Positions 1 through 6,744 of a stretch of 8,734 nucleotides of DNA are shown here, in pieces. Every line of letters starts with the position of its first letter. Position 1 is the stretch's first letter. The notes below the pieces were generated by a model. The model saw nothing but the letters and a program-made list of their open reading frames with translations. It searched no databases and was not told the DNA's origin. The stretch spans positions 1 to 8,734 of the forward strand of contig QMQE01000109.1 of the NCBI GenBank assembly GCA_003650445.1, written 5' to 3'. The stretch is from Acidobacteriota bacterium (GTDB lineage: Bacteria > Acidobacteriota > Holophagae > Thermotomaculales > Thermotomaculaceae). Both the position numbers and the translations under genes were made by a program.

Positions 1-8
1 CCTTCGGG

Positions 9-144
9 CGAGTAGGAGTAGGAGTAAGAATAGTGAAAGTGCGAGTGCGAGTGAGCGAAAGAAGGGGCCATTCCCTGCATTGTTTCTGCTAATCACAGAT
101 CACAAGTTACGAATCACGGCCCGCAGAGTGGGCCATTCCCTGCC
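9..144 (+). repeat. Degenerate intergenic repeat, direct copy A
   Basis: This gene-free stretch begins with a run of degenerate six-base words (gagtag, gagtag, gagtaa, gaatag, tgaaag, tgcgag, tgcgag, tgagcg). It continues with the motif ggccattccctgc (66-78), then a run of roughly seven-base words related to aatcaca (about 90-117), then a second ggccattccctgc (131-143). The same order of blocks recurs in copy B at 192-375, so this is a dispersed compound repeat and not random low complexity. No credible coding sequence or RNA gene was seen. A function is not known to me. Confidence 0.75.
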
Positions 145-191
145 TTTTCTTCACTTAACCTTGTCTTTGCTTAACCTCAACCTTTTCTCTT

Positions 192-375
192 CGAGTAGGG
201 GTAGGGGTAAGAATAGTGCAAGTGCGAGTGAGTGTGGGCGGCAGAGAGTGCGTGTGAAAGTGCGCGTGAGCGAAAGAAGAGAGTTGGCCATTCCCTGCTT
301 TATTTCTGCTAATTACAAATCACAAGTTACGAATCACGCCCACAGAGTTGGCAAATGTCGGTTCCCTGTCTTTTT
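192..375 (+). repeat. Degenerate intergenic repeat, direct copy B
   Basis: This is the second direct copy of the compound repeat seen at 9-144. It starts with the same hexamer-like words (cgagtagggg, taggggtaag, aatagtg) and has the same order of ggccattccctgc (285-297) and aatcac-like words (about 310-338). It differs by about 38 extra bases (around 230-265) of g-rich, gtg-repeating sequence. A further variant of the ggcc-ttccctg block, carrying an inserted aaatgtcgg, occurs near 349-369. Its second half is the left arm of the inverted repeat listed at 266-412. Confidence 0.75.
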
Positions 376-412
376 CGGTCAGAACACAGAACACTGAACA
401 CAGAACACATCT
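266..412 (+). repeat. Left arm of long inverted repeat
   Basis: This segment is the reverse complement of 8595-8734. By hand alignment the arms share about 138 of 140 positions, with one t/c difference near 314 and one a/c difference near 389. The left arm also has seven extra bases (an additional agaacac word) near its gene-proximal end. The arm ends five bases past the stop codon of the nif3-like gene, so leftward transcription of that operon runs directly into it. The gene-proximal end is a tandem of gaacac-type words (381-408). No terminator-like stem with a U-tract was seen in it. Confidence 0.92.
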
Positions 413-417
413 TCAAA

Positions 418-1179
418 TTATAGCCCTGTCGGTAGTATGATGAATTCCGCAGGAACGTTAAATCGCTCTTCAAGCAGTTCCTTCAATGTCAATAGTGATG
501 TTTTTTCTGTTTCGTAGTGGCCGCAAAATGCCACATTTAACCCCAGTTCTTTGACTGTGTGAAAGGCGGTATGGTCGGTTTCGCCGGTGACAAAAAGGTC
601 AATGCCCAGTCTTGCGGCTTCATCGAGGATTTCCTGGGTGGCTGCGGCGCCGGACACTACGCCGACCTTTGAAATAGTGTCTTTTCCGAAAGGCAGAAGG
701 TGGATTCCGTCTCCGAACTGTTTTTTCAGGCGCAGTTGTACTTCTGCCATGGGCAGTGGTTTAGTGAACCGTCCATGAAAACCAATGGGAACGCCCTTAT
801 AATGGCCGAAGGGAGAGAGATGATCCAGCCCGAGATGTTTTGAAATCAGAATGTTGTGGCCGATTTCCGGGTTTGCGTCCATGGGCAGGTGGACGGCAAA
901 AAGAGAGAGCCCGTTGTTCAGCAGGGTCTGATAGCGTTTCCCCCACATGGGGGAGATCGCGAATGGAGTCCCCCAGAAAAAACCGTGATGAACCACGATA
1001 TAATTGAACTTTTTTTCCACCGCGGCTTCAAACAGGTCCTGGCAGGCATCCACCCCGAGGCAGATTCCGGTCACTTCATCACTGCCGGTGACCTGCAGGC
1101 CGTTGAGAGAACTGTCATGAAATTTTTCCGGTTGAAATGTCTGCATCAGATAGTCTGTAATCTTGTTTCGTTCAGCCAT
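418..1179 (-). CDS. Nif3/DUF34 family metal-binding protein (YbgI/YqfO-like)
   Basis: The product is 253 residues, the length of the short Nif3 form that lacks the central inserted domain. Conserved metal-ligand positions are visible: His64-His65 in VVHHGFFWG, Asp101 in HLPMDANPEIGHN, and His221 with Glu225 in GHYETEK. These match the di-metal site described in E. coli YbgI (His63, His64, Asp101, His215, Glu219). The family is widely conserved and assembles into toroidal hexamers; it was once called GTP cyclohydrolase I type 2, but its cellular reaction remains unsettled, so no reaction is asserted here. The protein is predicted to be cytoplasmic. The start is well supported: its ATG overlaps the purQ stop by one base (TAATG), with GGAG about seven bases upstream, implying translational coupling. 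It is the last gene of the minus-strand operon and is followed within five bases by the repeat arm. Confidence 0.93.
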   Translation of the reverse strand: MAERNKITDYLMQTFQPEKFHDSSLNGLQVTGSDEVTGICLGVDACQDLFEAAVEKKFNYIVVHHGFFWGTPFAISPMWGKRYQTLLNNGLSLFAVHLPMDANPEIGHNILISKHLGLDHLSPFGHYKGVPIGFHGRFTKPLPMAEVQLRLKKQFGDGIHLLPFGKDTISKVGVVSGAAATQEILDEAARLGIDLFVTGETDHTAFHTVKELGLNVAFCGHYETEKTSLLTLKELLEERFNVPAEFIILPTGL

Positions 1180-1883
1180 TAGTATGCTCCTGTTTTCTGA
1201 AATTGAGCCAGAAGGGATTGAAAGACCCTCATTCCGTCGGTGTTTCCCACAATGCTTTCCATTGCCCGCTCCGGGTGGGGCATCATGCCCAGTACGTTTC
1301 CTTCCCGGTTGGTGATTCCGGCAATGTTGTTCAGTGAACCGTTGGGGTTGGCTTCTTCTGTAACGTTTCCCTTCCGGTCACAGTAGCGGAATACTACCCG
1401 GTTTTCCCGTTCCAGTTCGTCCAGTGTTTCCGGGTCGCAGAAATAGTTTCCCTCGGCATGGGCGATGGGAATTCGGATGAGCCGGTCTTTGTCCAGGCGG
1501 TTGGTAAAAGGCAGGTGGGTATTTTCGGTTTTCAGAAAAACATCTCTGCAGATAAAGCTTAAAGAACGATTCCGGAGAAGGGCCCCGGGCAGCATACCGG
1601 TTTCCGTCAGTACCTGGAACCCGTTGCAGATGCCCAGTACCAGCCCGCCGTCGTTTGCAAAGGATTTGACACGTTCCATTGCGGGGGAAAAAGATGCCAT
1701 CGCACCGCAGCGGAGATAGTCCCCGTAAGAGAATCCCCCGGGAAGGATGACGCAGTCGGGGTTTTTCAGGTCTGTTTCTTCATGCCAGATAAATTCGGCA
1801 TCCTGTCCCAGCACATGGCGGATGCTGTGATAGGCGTCGTAATCGCAGTTGGAGCCGGGGAATACCAGAATGGAAAACCGCAT
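1179..1883 (-). CDS. purQ: Phosphoribosylformylglycinamidine synthase, glutaminase subunit PurQ
   Basis: PurQ releases ammonia from glutamine and supplies it to PurL for conversion of FGAR to FGAM, the fourth step of de novo purine synthesis. The 234-residue product is a class I glutamine amidotransferase. The nucleophile Cys86 lies in GICNGFQ, and His203 and Glu205 in MPHPERAM complete the triad. The N-terminal block VFPGSNCDYD and the oxyanion-loop region LPGGFSYGDYLRCG are typical of PurQ. The reading frame is open further upstream to 2006, but that part lies over purS in another frame; the ATG at 1883 is preferred because the family begins at MRFSILVFPGSNC, GAGG lies just upstream, and it starts one base after the purS stop. 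It ends overlapping the nif3 start. It should act in a complex with PurS and a PurL encoded elsewhere. Confidence 0.97.
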   Translation of the reverse strand: MRFSILVFPGSNCDYDAYHSIRHVLGQDAEFIWHEETDLKNPDCVILPGGFSYGDYLRCGAMASFSPAMERVKSFANDGGLVLGICNGFQVLTETGMLPGALLRNRSLSFICRDVFLKTENTHLPFTNRLDKDRLIRIPIAHAEGNYFCDPETLDELERENRVVFRYCDRKGNVTEEANPNGSLNNIAGITNREGNVLGMMPHPERAMESIVGNTDGMRVFQSLLAQFQKTGAY

Positions 1884-1884
1884 T

Positions 1885-2130
1885 TCAGGCGTCCTCAATT
1901 TGGACTTCGTAGTTTTCGATAACCGTGTTGGCAAGGAATTTGTCCGCGAGCTGTTCTGCTTTTTCAAGTACGGCTTTACGGTCGGTTTCATCGGTTTGAA
2001 ATTCAATGATTTTTCCGAGTCGAAAGTTGTTAAATTCCCTAAATCCCTGCTTTACGGCTGTTTTTTCAATTGCTTTTCCCTGGGGGTCCAGCACCCCTTT
2101 TTTCAATCGAACAATGACCTTGACTTTCAT
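1885..2130 (-). CDS. purS: Phosphoribosylformylglycinamidine synthase subunit PurS
   Basis: PurS is the small structural subunit that joins PurQ to PurL in the three-part FGAM synthase and helps pass ammonia between them. The product is 81 residues, normal for the family. It begins MKVKVIVRLKKGVLDPQG and carries the conserved LDPQGKAIEKTA block (residues 14-25), the FRLGKIIEF segment (36-44) and the C-terminal LANTVIENYEV (66-76). The frame is open upstream to 2187, but the ATG at 2130 is chosen because it gives the family N-terminus and is preceded by a purine-rich ribosome site (GGGGAGAGGGG). Its stop lies one base before the purQ ATG. Having PurS indicates the small-PurL form of the enzyme. 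The 74-base gap upstream is the largest in this gene set. Confidence 0.96.
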   Translation of the reverse strand: MKVKVIVRLKKGVLDPQGKAIEKTAVKQGFREFNNFRLGKIIEFQTDETDRKAVLEKAEQLADKFLANTVIENYEVQIEDA

Positions 2131-2158
2131 CTGTCCCCTCTCCCCGTTTGATAGGATA

Positions 2159-2187
2159 TGAGTACCAGATTCACCTGCTTCTGTCAA
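2159..2187 (-). promoter_or_regulatory. Possible weak internal promoter upstream of purS
   Basis: On the minus strand a perfect TTGACA (2187-2182) is followed 17 bases later by TGG-TACTCA, which keeps the TG of an extended -10 but matches the -10 consensus poorly. It sits in the only sizeable gap of the minus-strand gene set, between the glycerate kinase stop and the purS start, where a separate purine promoter would make sense. No riboswitch-like or obvious operator structure was recognised in the 74 bases. This is a tentative call. Confidence 0.25.
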
Positions 2188-2204
2188 ATGTGGCTGGCGG
2201 ATTT

Positions 2205-3512
2205 TTAGTCCGCTGTTTCGGGGGAAGGATGAATTAGCACAATAACGATATCCAGAAGATTGATGCCGGTGGTGCCGGTTTGAATTAATCCGCCGGTGGT
2301 ATGAAAAAAATGGTAGCTGTCATTTTTTGCCAGGAAGCGTTCAGGAGAAAGCCCCAGTTTTCTGGCATTTTTCCAGACCTGTTGGTCTGCGATGGCACCG
2401 GCGGCATCTGTCGGGCCGTCGCGGCCATCGCTACCGGCGGCAAGCAGGGTGACGGTCGGGTTTCCCTTCAATTCTATCAGTGCCGCCAGTGCCAGCTCCT
2501 GGCATCGGCCTCCGGTTCCATCGCCTTTCACCGTTACGGTGGTTTCTCCGCTGAAAAGCAGTGCCAATTTCTCTTTGCTTTTCATCGTTTCGGCAGTCAA
2601 CTTGGCAAAATCCACAATTTGCCGTCCAACAACGGCGGCTTCCCCCTCCAGGCGGTCAGTTACGATACTCGCCGGATAGTTTCGTTTTTCAAGTGCAGTC
2701 TGAACGGCAAGGAGGAGGGTATTGTTATTCGCAACGATTTCATGTTGGAATCGTCTGAATTCTCGGGGTAAGCCATTGGCGGGATGGGTGAGGTTTTCCC
2801 GGACAGCGGCGGGAAACTCCTGCCAAAGGCCTCGTTGACGAAGTAGTTCCGCACACATTCTGTAATCTCGTTCAACCGGCCAGAGTGGGCCGGAGCCAAT
2901 GACGGACAGCGCGTCCCCAATGACATCTGACATGGCCAAAACAATTCCCTTTGCCGAAACCAGGCTTCCAAGGCCGCCGCCCTTAAGCCGGGAGAGGTGA
3001 ACGCGAATCCGGTTTGTCTCTTCGATGGGAAGCCCGGCATTCAGAAGTAGTTTTGTGGCATGGGCGATATCCCGGACGGAAAGCGGTGGCTCCGGCACCT
3101 CAATCAGGGCGGAACTGCCCCCGGAAAGGAGGTAGACAAAGCGGTCAGTAGGCTTCAAAGCAGCCATTTCCCGCATCATTTCCTCCCCGGCACGCTGGCT
3201 CTTTGAAGTGGGAATGGGATGGCCCCCGGTAATGTGGCGCAAGGGTGAGGGGAGAGCCGGAGATTCTTCCGGTGAAACGATGAGGCCACCGGCAATCCTT
3301 TCTTTCAATGCCTGGCGCAGTGCAATGGCCATGGAAACGGCGGCTTTTCCGCTTCCAAAAACATGAACAGGCCCGGTCCCAAGGCTGTGCCCTGCGATCC
3401 TGGCCTCCGTTTTGTCGGTGCGAATGAGGGGCAAAAGCAGTTTGTCAGGGGAACAGGAATCAATTGCTTCCTGAAACACTGTTTTCAACAATTTTGCCGG
3501 CTGTGTATTCAT
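2205..3512 (-). CDS. Glycerate 2-kinase, GckA/MOFRL family
   Basis: The family phosphorylates D-glycerate with ATP, in characterised bacterial members at carbon 2 to give 2-phosphoglycerate, feeding glycolysis; some homologues are mislabelled hydroxypyruvate reductase. The 435-residue product shows the family blocks in order: GSGKAAVSMA (53-62), GGHPIPTSKS (96-105), LLSGGSSAL (128-136), RVHLSRLKGGG (170-180), MSDVIGD with IGSGPL (194-210), then the C-terminal MOFRL part with SGETTVTVKGDGTGGRCQEL (321-340) and AAGSDGRDGPTDAAGAI (358-374). Lys56 and Arg336 correspond to the lysine and arginine proposed as catalytic in the Thermotoga maritima enzyme. A usual lysine in the RKHLS block reads valine here (Val171). 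The ATG overlaps the upstream glycosylase stop by four bases (ATGA), with GGGA upstream, favouring this start over one 14 codons earlier. The exact phosphorylated carbon is inferred from the family only. Confidence 0.92.
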   Translation of the reverse strand: MNTQPAKLLKTVFQEAIDSCSPDKLLLPLIRTDKTEARIAGHSLGTGPVHVFGSGKAAVSMAIALRQALKERIAGGLIVSPEESPALPSPLRHITGGHPIPTSKSQRAGEEMMREMAALKPTDRFVYLLSGGSSALIEVPEPPLSVRDIAHATKLLLNAGLPIEETNRIRVHLSRLKGGGLGSLVSAKGIVLAMSDVIGDALSVIGSGPLWPVERDYRMCAELLRQRGLWQEFPAAVRENLTHPANGLPREFRRFQHEIVANNNTLLLAVQTALEKRNYPASIVTDRLEGEAAVVGRQIVDFAKLTAETMKSKEKLALLFSGETTVTVKGDGTGGRCQELALAALIELKGNPTVTLLAAGSDGRDGPTDAAGAIADQQVWKNARKLGLSPERFLAKNDSYHFFHTTGGLIQTGTTGINLLDIVIVLIHPSPETAD

Positions 3513-4186
3513 GTTAACTGTCCCGGTAACGGATTCAGGGCCTTCAGTGGGCAAGCACCGCAGTTGGGGGATTGTTTGTGGCAGAAATCTTTTCCAAGAT
3601 TCACAATTCCGGCATGAAATTCATTGTATGCGGCCGGGTCTGCAGGAACGGCGTTTTCCACCATTTTTCTTATGATTTCATAATCTGCGTCCGGTGCCGA
3701 AATTCCGTGGCGGGAAAAAATGCGTTTTGTGTATGCGTCCACAACAAAGATCCGGCGATTGTCTGCATAAAGGAGGATAGAATCGGCGGTTTCCCGCCCG
3801 ATTCCCCAGATATCGAGAAGCTGTTTCCGGGCAGCTGCGGTGGATTTGCCTTTAAGAAAATCTGTAATGGTTTTCCCGCCGTTTTGACAAACTTTTTTTG
3901 CGAGTATTTTGAGTTTTTTTGCTTTTTGATTGAAGTAACCGGAGGGCCGGACAGCTTCAGCCAGAATTGTTGTATCGCATTGGAGTATGGCGGGGAAGGA
4001 AAGTAACGTTGCTTTTTTCATGTTGTTGATTGCTTTTTCCACATTTTTCCACGCGGTGTTCTGGGTGAGGATGGCCCCGATGGCAATTTCATCGGGACTG
4101 TTTCCGGGCCACCAGAAAAGCGGGCCATAGTGCGACAATAGGGCATATCGAATTTTTTCAATGTCCGAACGGATTTTTGTGTTCAT
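3509..4186 (-). CDS. Endonuclease III-related HhH-GPD DNA glycosylase, MagIII/COG2231-like
   Basis: This is a 225-residue base-excision repair glycosylase of the helix-hairpin-helix GPD superfamily. The hairpin LDIWGIGRETADSILLYA (124-141) is followed by the catalytic aspartate Asp150 in VVDAYTKR. In true endonuclease III (Nth) the hairpin carries a catalytic lysine (GVGRKTA); here the position is Glu132, as in the MagIII-type 3-methyladenine glycosylase relatives, so a monofunctional alkylation-repair glycosylase is more likely than an Nth lyase. The C-terminal iron-sulphur motif is incomplete: Cys202, Cys209 and Cys212 have the usual spacing, but the fourth ligand position is Asn218. The start codon follows the preceding gene's stop by nine bases with only a weak AAGAG right before it. 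Its stop overlaps the glycerate kinase start (ATGA). The substrate is inferred, not shown. Confidence 0.88.
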   Translation of the reverse strand: MNTKIRSDIEKIRYALLSHYGPLFWWPGNSPDEIAIGAILTQNTAWKNVEKAINNMKKATLLSFPAILQCDTTILAEAVRPSGYFNQKAKKLKILAKKVCQNGGKTITDFLKGKSTAAARKQLLDIWGIGRETADSILLYADNRRIFVVDAYTKRIFSRHGISAPDADYEIIRKMVENAVPADPAAYNEFHAGIVNLGKDFCHKQSPNCGACPLKALNPLPGQLT

Positions 4187-4195
4187 CTCTTGATT

Positions 4196-5956
4196 TTATT
4201 CAGGTACCTCCACCTTGACCTGGTTTCGTCCCGCCTCTTTGGCGCGGTAAAGCTGGACGTCGGCGCGTTTGACCAGTTTTGACAGCGTGTCCCCCCTTTT
4301 CATTTCCGCCACACCGAGGCTGATGGTAACCGGAATCGGCACGCCGGATGGCCGGAAAGTATGAAAGGAAATCTGATTTCGGAGCCGTTCTGCCAGCTTT
4401 TCTGCGCCGGTTGCGTCTGTATGGGGGAGGATGAGGAGAAACTCTTCCCCACCGTAGCGGACAGGCAGATCCACATCCCGGGCAGCCTGGCGAATTATGT
4501 GGCCGATTTCTTCCAGAACAGCATCCCCCACCGGATGGCCGTGGGTATCGTTAATTTCTTTGAAATGGTCAATGTCGATCATGATGCAGGAAAGGGAATA
4601 TTCGTATCGCGCGGCCTTCTGCACTTCCTTTACCCCCTCGGCGTTCATGTAGTAGCGATTGTACAAGCCGGTGAGCATGTCCAGTACCGCCCGGCGATAA
4701 AACTGTTCCCGCTCCTTTTCCACCGTCAAAAATGCCTCTTCCCGCCTTGAAATCACCCCGAGCATGGGCCGGATTTCATCCATGAAGGGGCAGACTCTCC
4801 CGGAATCGGCACCGGATTTCATAATGACCGCCGCAATGCTATAAGGCGCGTTGCCGTGGCTGGCAAGAGGGGCCAGGCAGATATTCCGTTTTTCCGGCAG
4901 GGAAAGGCTGGGGAGTTTGTCTGTTGCAGTTGTCATTACCTCCCGATCCCGGAACAGCGGGGCAAAAATGGGGTCTTTCCGAATGACTTCCACACCAACC
5001 CCGAGGGATTTTTCCTCAACCTTCTCTTTCCCTCCGATACGGTAAACCATTCCCGATTCATCCCAGACGAAAAAATAAAGGGACTCAACCGCGGCAAAAG
5101 CGGTGAGGAAATCCCGGGTTTTTTCCACCGTATCCAGAAGCCGTACACCGCTTAACATGGCATTCATCATGGTCCGGTGCAGTGCATTGAGGTGGGAGAG
5201 CTCCTGGATGCTTTTGCGGTACACCGGCATGAGGAAAAGGCCGCAATCCAGGCTTTTTAACGCTTCAATCATTGGCCGCACCAGTTCTTTCCGGATAATG
5301 GAGCCATGCTGTGGCGCAATCATTTGGATTGGGAATTTTTCAATCTGTTTTAGCCCGTGGTTCAGGATTTCACGGCTTGGCATGTAGTGCTCGTGAAAAG
5401 GGCGCATCTGCTCAAAATAGGATTCATCCTTTGCGAAAAGCCGGAACTCTTTTGTAAACGCACCAAAAACATCAGATGAAAACAGGATACCCGACGTTTC
5501 ATCAAAAGTACAGATGGCACCGGGGAAATGCAGATAAGGGGTAAAAGGAAACCGGAGCATTCGTCCGCCGGGCAATTCCAGTTTCCAATCGTGGTCTTCC
5601 GGTCGATAAAAGGGCAAATGCCAGTTATAATGAACCAGCAGTGCCTCGGTGCGCCAGTGGCAGACAATGGCCCGATCCGGCCGGGGCGCTTCCCGAAGCA
5701 GGAAGTCAATCGCACCGGTAATGTCCGGGTCCTGATGGTGACAAACGAGATACTTGATAGACTCAAGGGGGATATGCTCCTGAATTTTTTTTCTGGTTTC
5801 AGGCCAGGTAATCCTTGAACCGGGGTCAATCAGAACGGATTCGTCCCCGTTTACAATGAGATACACATGGCACTGGAACTGATCATCTGGAATTTCATTT
5901 CCCACCCAGTAAATATTTTCCGCGATTTGTACTGACTTTGACGTATCCGGTGTCAT
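4196..5956 (-). CDS. ODP-type di-iron metallo-beta-lactamase fold / GAF-like / GGDEF diguanylate cyclase
   Basis: The 586-residue soluble protein joins a sensor to a c-di-GMP synthase. Residues 8-235 are a metallo-beta-lactamase fold of the flavodiiron/ODP type. Putative iron ligands are His74, Asp76 and Asp78 in HHQDPD, His143 in LHFPGAICTFD, Asp162 in FSSDVFG and His217 in PQHGSI. No flavodoxin domain follows, so it is not an oxygen reductase of the usual FDP type. Residues about 250-410 look like a GAF-like module, then a short helix (EKEREQFYRRAVLDMLTG) leads into GGDEF. The cyclase has Asp461 in IDIDHFKEIND, the active-site RYGGEEF (500-506), and an RxxD inhibitory site (Arg493-Asp496), so it should be active and product-inhibited. 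No membrane segments are visible. ATG at 5956 is preferred over 6037 because AGGGGAAG lies upstream and the longer form overlaps the sirtuin. Oxygen or NO sensing is inferred from the family. Confidence 0.92.
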   Translation of the reverse strand: MTPDTSKSVQIAENIYWVGNEIPDDQFQCHVYLIVNGDESVLIDPGSRITWPETRKKIQEHIPLESIKYLVCHHQDPDITGAIDFLLREAPRPDRAIVCHWRTEALLVHYNWHLPFYRPEDHDWKLELPGGRMLRFPFTPYLHFPGAICTFDETSGILFSSDVFGAFTKEFRLFAKDESYFEQMRPFHEHYMPSREILNHGLKQIEKFPIQMIAPQHGSIIRKELVRPMIEALKSLDCGLFLMPVYRKSIQELSHLNALHRTMMNAMLSGVRLLDTVEKTRDFLTAFAAVESLYFFVWDESGMVYRIGGKEKVEEKSLGVGVEVIRKDPIFAPLFRDREVMTTATDKLPSLSLPEKRNICLAPLASHGNAPYSIAAVIMKSGADSGRVCPFMDEIRPMLGVISRREEAFLTVEKEREQFYRRAVLDMLTGLYNRYYMNAEGVKEVQKAARYEYSLSCIMIDIDHFKEINDTHGHPVGDAVLEEIGHIIRQAARDVDLPVRYGGEEFLLILPHTDATGAEKLAERLRNQISFHTFRPSGVPIPVTISLGVAEMKRGDTLSKLVKRADVQLYRAKEAGRNQVKVEVPE

Positions 5957-5972
5957 CACTTCCCCTTTTCTT

Positions 5973-6701
5973 TTATTTTTCCGGAAACAGCCGCTTTGGC
6001 AATTCGCTTCCCGCTTCTCCTTCAATGAAACGGTCAAAAAGATCTATGTTTGCCGGAGCATCTTTGTTTACACATACGGTGCGTTTCCCCAGGCGGTTGG
6101 CAAAATTCACCAGCCCGGCGGCGGGATAAACGATGCCGGAAGTACCAATCACAATAAACATATCACACATTTCAATGGCAGACTCAATCCTTTCCATGTC
6201 ACCGGGAAACAGTGATTCACCAAACCAGACAATGTGAGGCCGAAGAAGCCCCTTGTCCGGGCAATCGTGACGGGGCGGCAATTCCATATCTGTGGATTCA
6301 TCCTGAAAAACTTCTCCGCAGGCGGTGCAGCGGGTCATCATCAGCGAACCGTGCATTTCAATCACATTCCGGGAGCCGGCCCTGCTATGGAGGCCGTCCA
6401 CATTCTGGGTGACCAGCAGGAAACTGCCCCCGGCGGAACGAATCCACTTTTCCAGTTCAGCCACTGCGAGATGTCCGGTATTAGGCCGGCAGGTGAGTGC
6501 CTGCTTTCGCCGCTGAAGATAAAAATTCCATACCATTACCGGGTCCCGGCGGAATGCGATGGGAGATGCCACCTCTTCAATCCGGTGGTTTTCCCAAAGC
6601 CCATTGGTGCCCCGAAAAGTCTGAATCCCGGATTCGGCAGAAATGCCCGCGCCGGTCATCACCACGACATTCATCTTCGGGTTATCGACAATCCAATTCA
6701 T
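5973..6701 (-). CDS. Sirtuin (SIR2 family NAD+-dependent protein deacylase), class III-like
   Basis: The 242-residue product removes acyl groups from protein lysines using NAD+, releasing nicotinamide and O-acyl-ADP-ribose. The Rossmann NAD-binding motif GAGISAESGIQTFRG is at 17-31, TQNVDGLHSRAG at 98-109, the catalytic His117 in EMHGS, the class III segment LRPHIVWFGE (153-162), and GTSGIVYPAAG at 186-196. Tyr61 and Arg64 (VWNFYLQRR) match the Y-x-x-R pair that binds succinyl or malonyl groups in SIRT5 and CobB, so desuccinylase/demalonylase activity is likely. The zinc site is imperfect: Cys125, Cys128 and Cys147 are present, but the fourth position is Lys150 and the loop is a residue short. 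The ATG at 6701 follows GGGGGGAAAG. It is the first gene of the minus-strand set and leads the ODP-cyclase by 16 bases. Confidence 0.95.
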   Translation of the reverse strand: MNWIVDNPKMNVVVMTGAGISAESGIQTFRGTNGLWENHRIEEVASPIAFRRDPVMVWNFYLQRRKQALTCRPNTGHLAVAELEKWIRSAGGSFLLVTQNVDGLHSRAGSRNVIEMHGSLMMTRCTACGEVFQDESTDMELPPRHDCPDKGLLRPHIVWFGESLFPGDMERIESAIEMCDMFIVIGTSGIVYPAAGLVNFANRLGKRTVCVNKDAPANIDLFDRFIEGEAGSELPKRLFPEK

Positions 6702-6732
6702 ATTCTTTCCCCCCCGTTTCGGGCAAATGCGA

Positions 6733-6738
6733 TATACT
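6733..6738 (+). promoter_or_regulatory. Candidate -10 element for comF (possible leaderless start)
   Basis: TATACT matches five of six bases of the -10 consensus and ends six bases before the comF ATG at 6745. Transcription would then begin at or beside the start codon, giving a leaderless mRNA, which agrees with the absence of a Shine-Dalgarno sequence there. The weakness is that no recognisable -35 hexamer is seen at the expected distance (about 6710-6715 is a run of C). Confidence 0.35.
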
Positions 6739-6744
6739 TTTCTT

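Noticed and set aside
80..397. Open frame of 105 codons on the plus strand in the left gene-free region
   Set aside because: It runs through both repeat copies, is rich in Ser/Arg from word repeats, has no ribosome site, and shows no recognisable domain.
1..417. CRISPR array
   Set aside because: The repeats are degenerate and back-to-back, without regular unique spacers, and no cas gene is present.
2660..3040. 126-codon minus-strand frame within the glycerate kinase gene
   Set aside because: It is an out-of-frame shadow; the kinase frame is continuous and holds all conserved blocks across this region.
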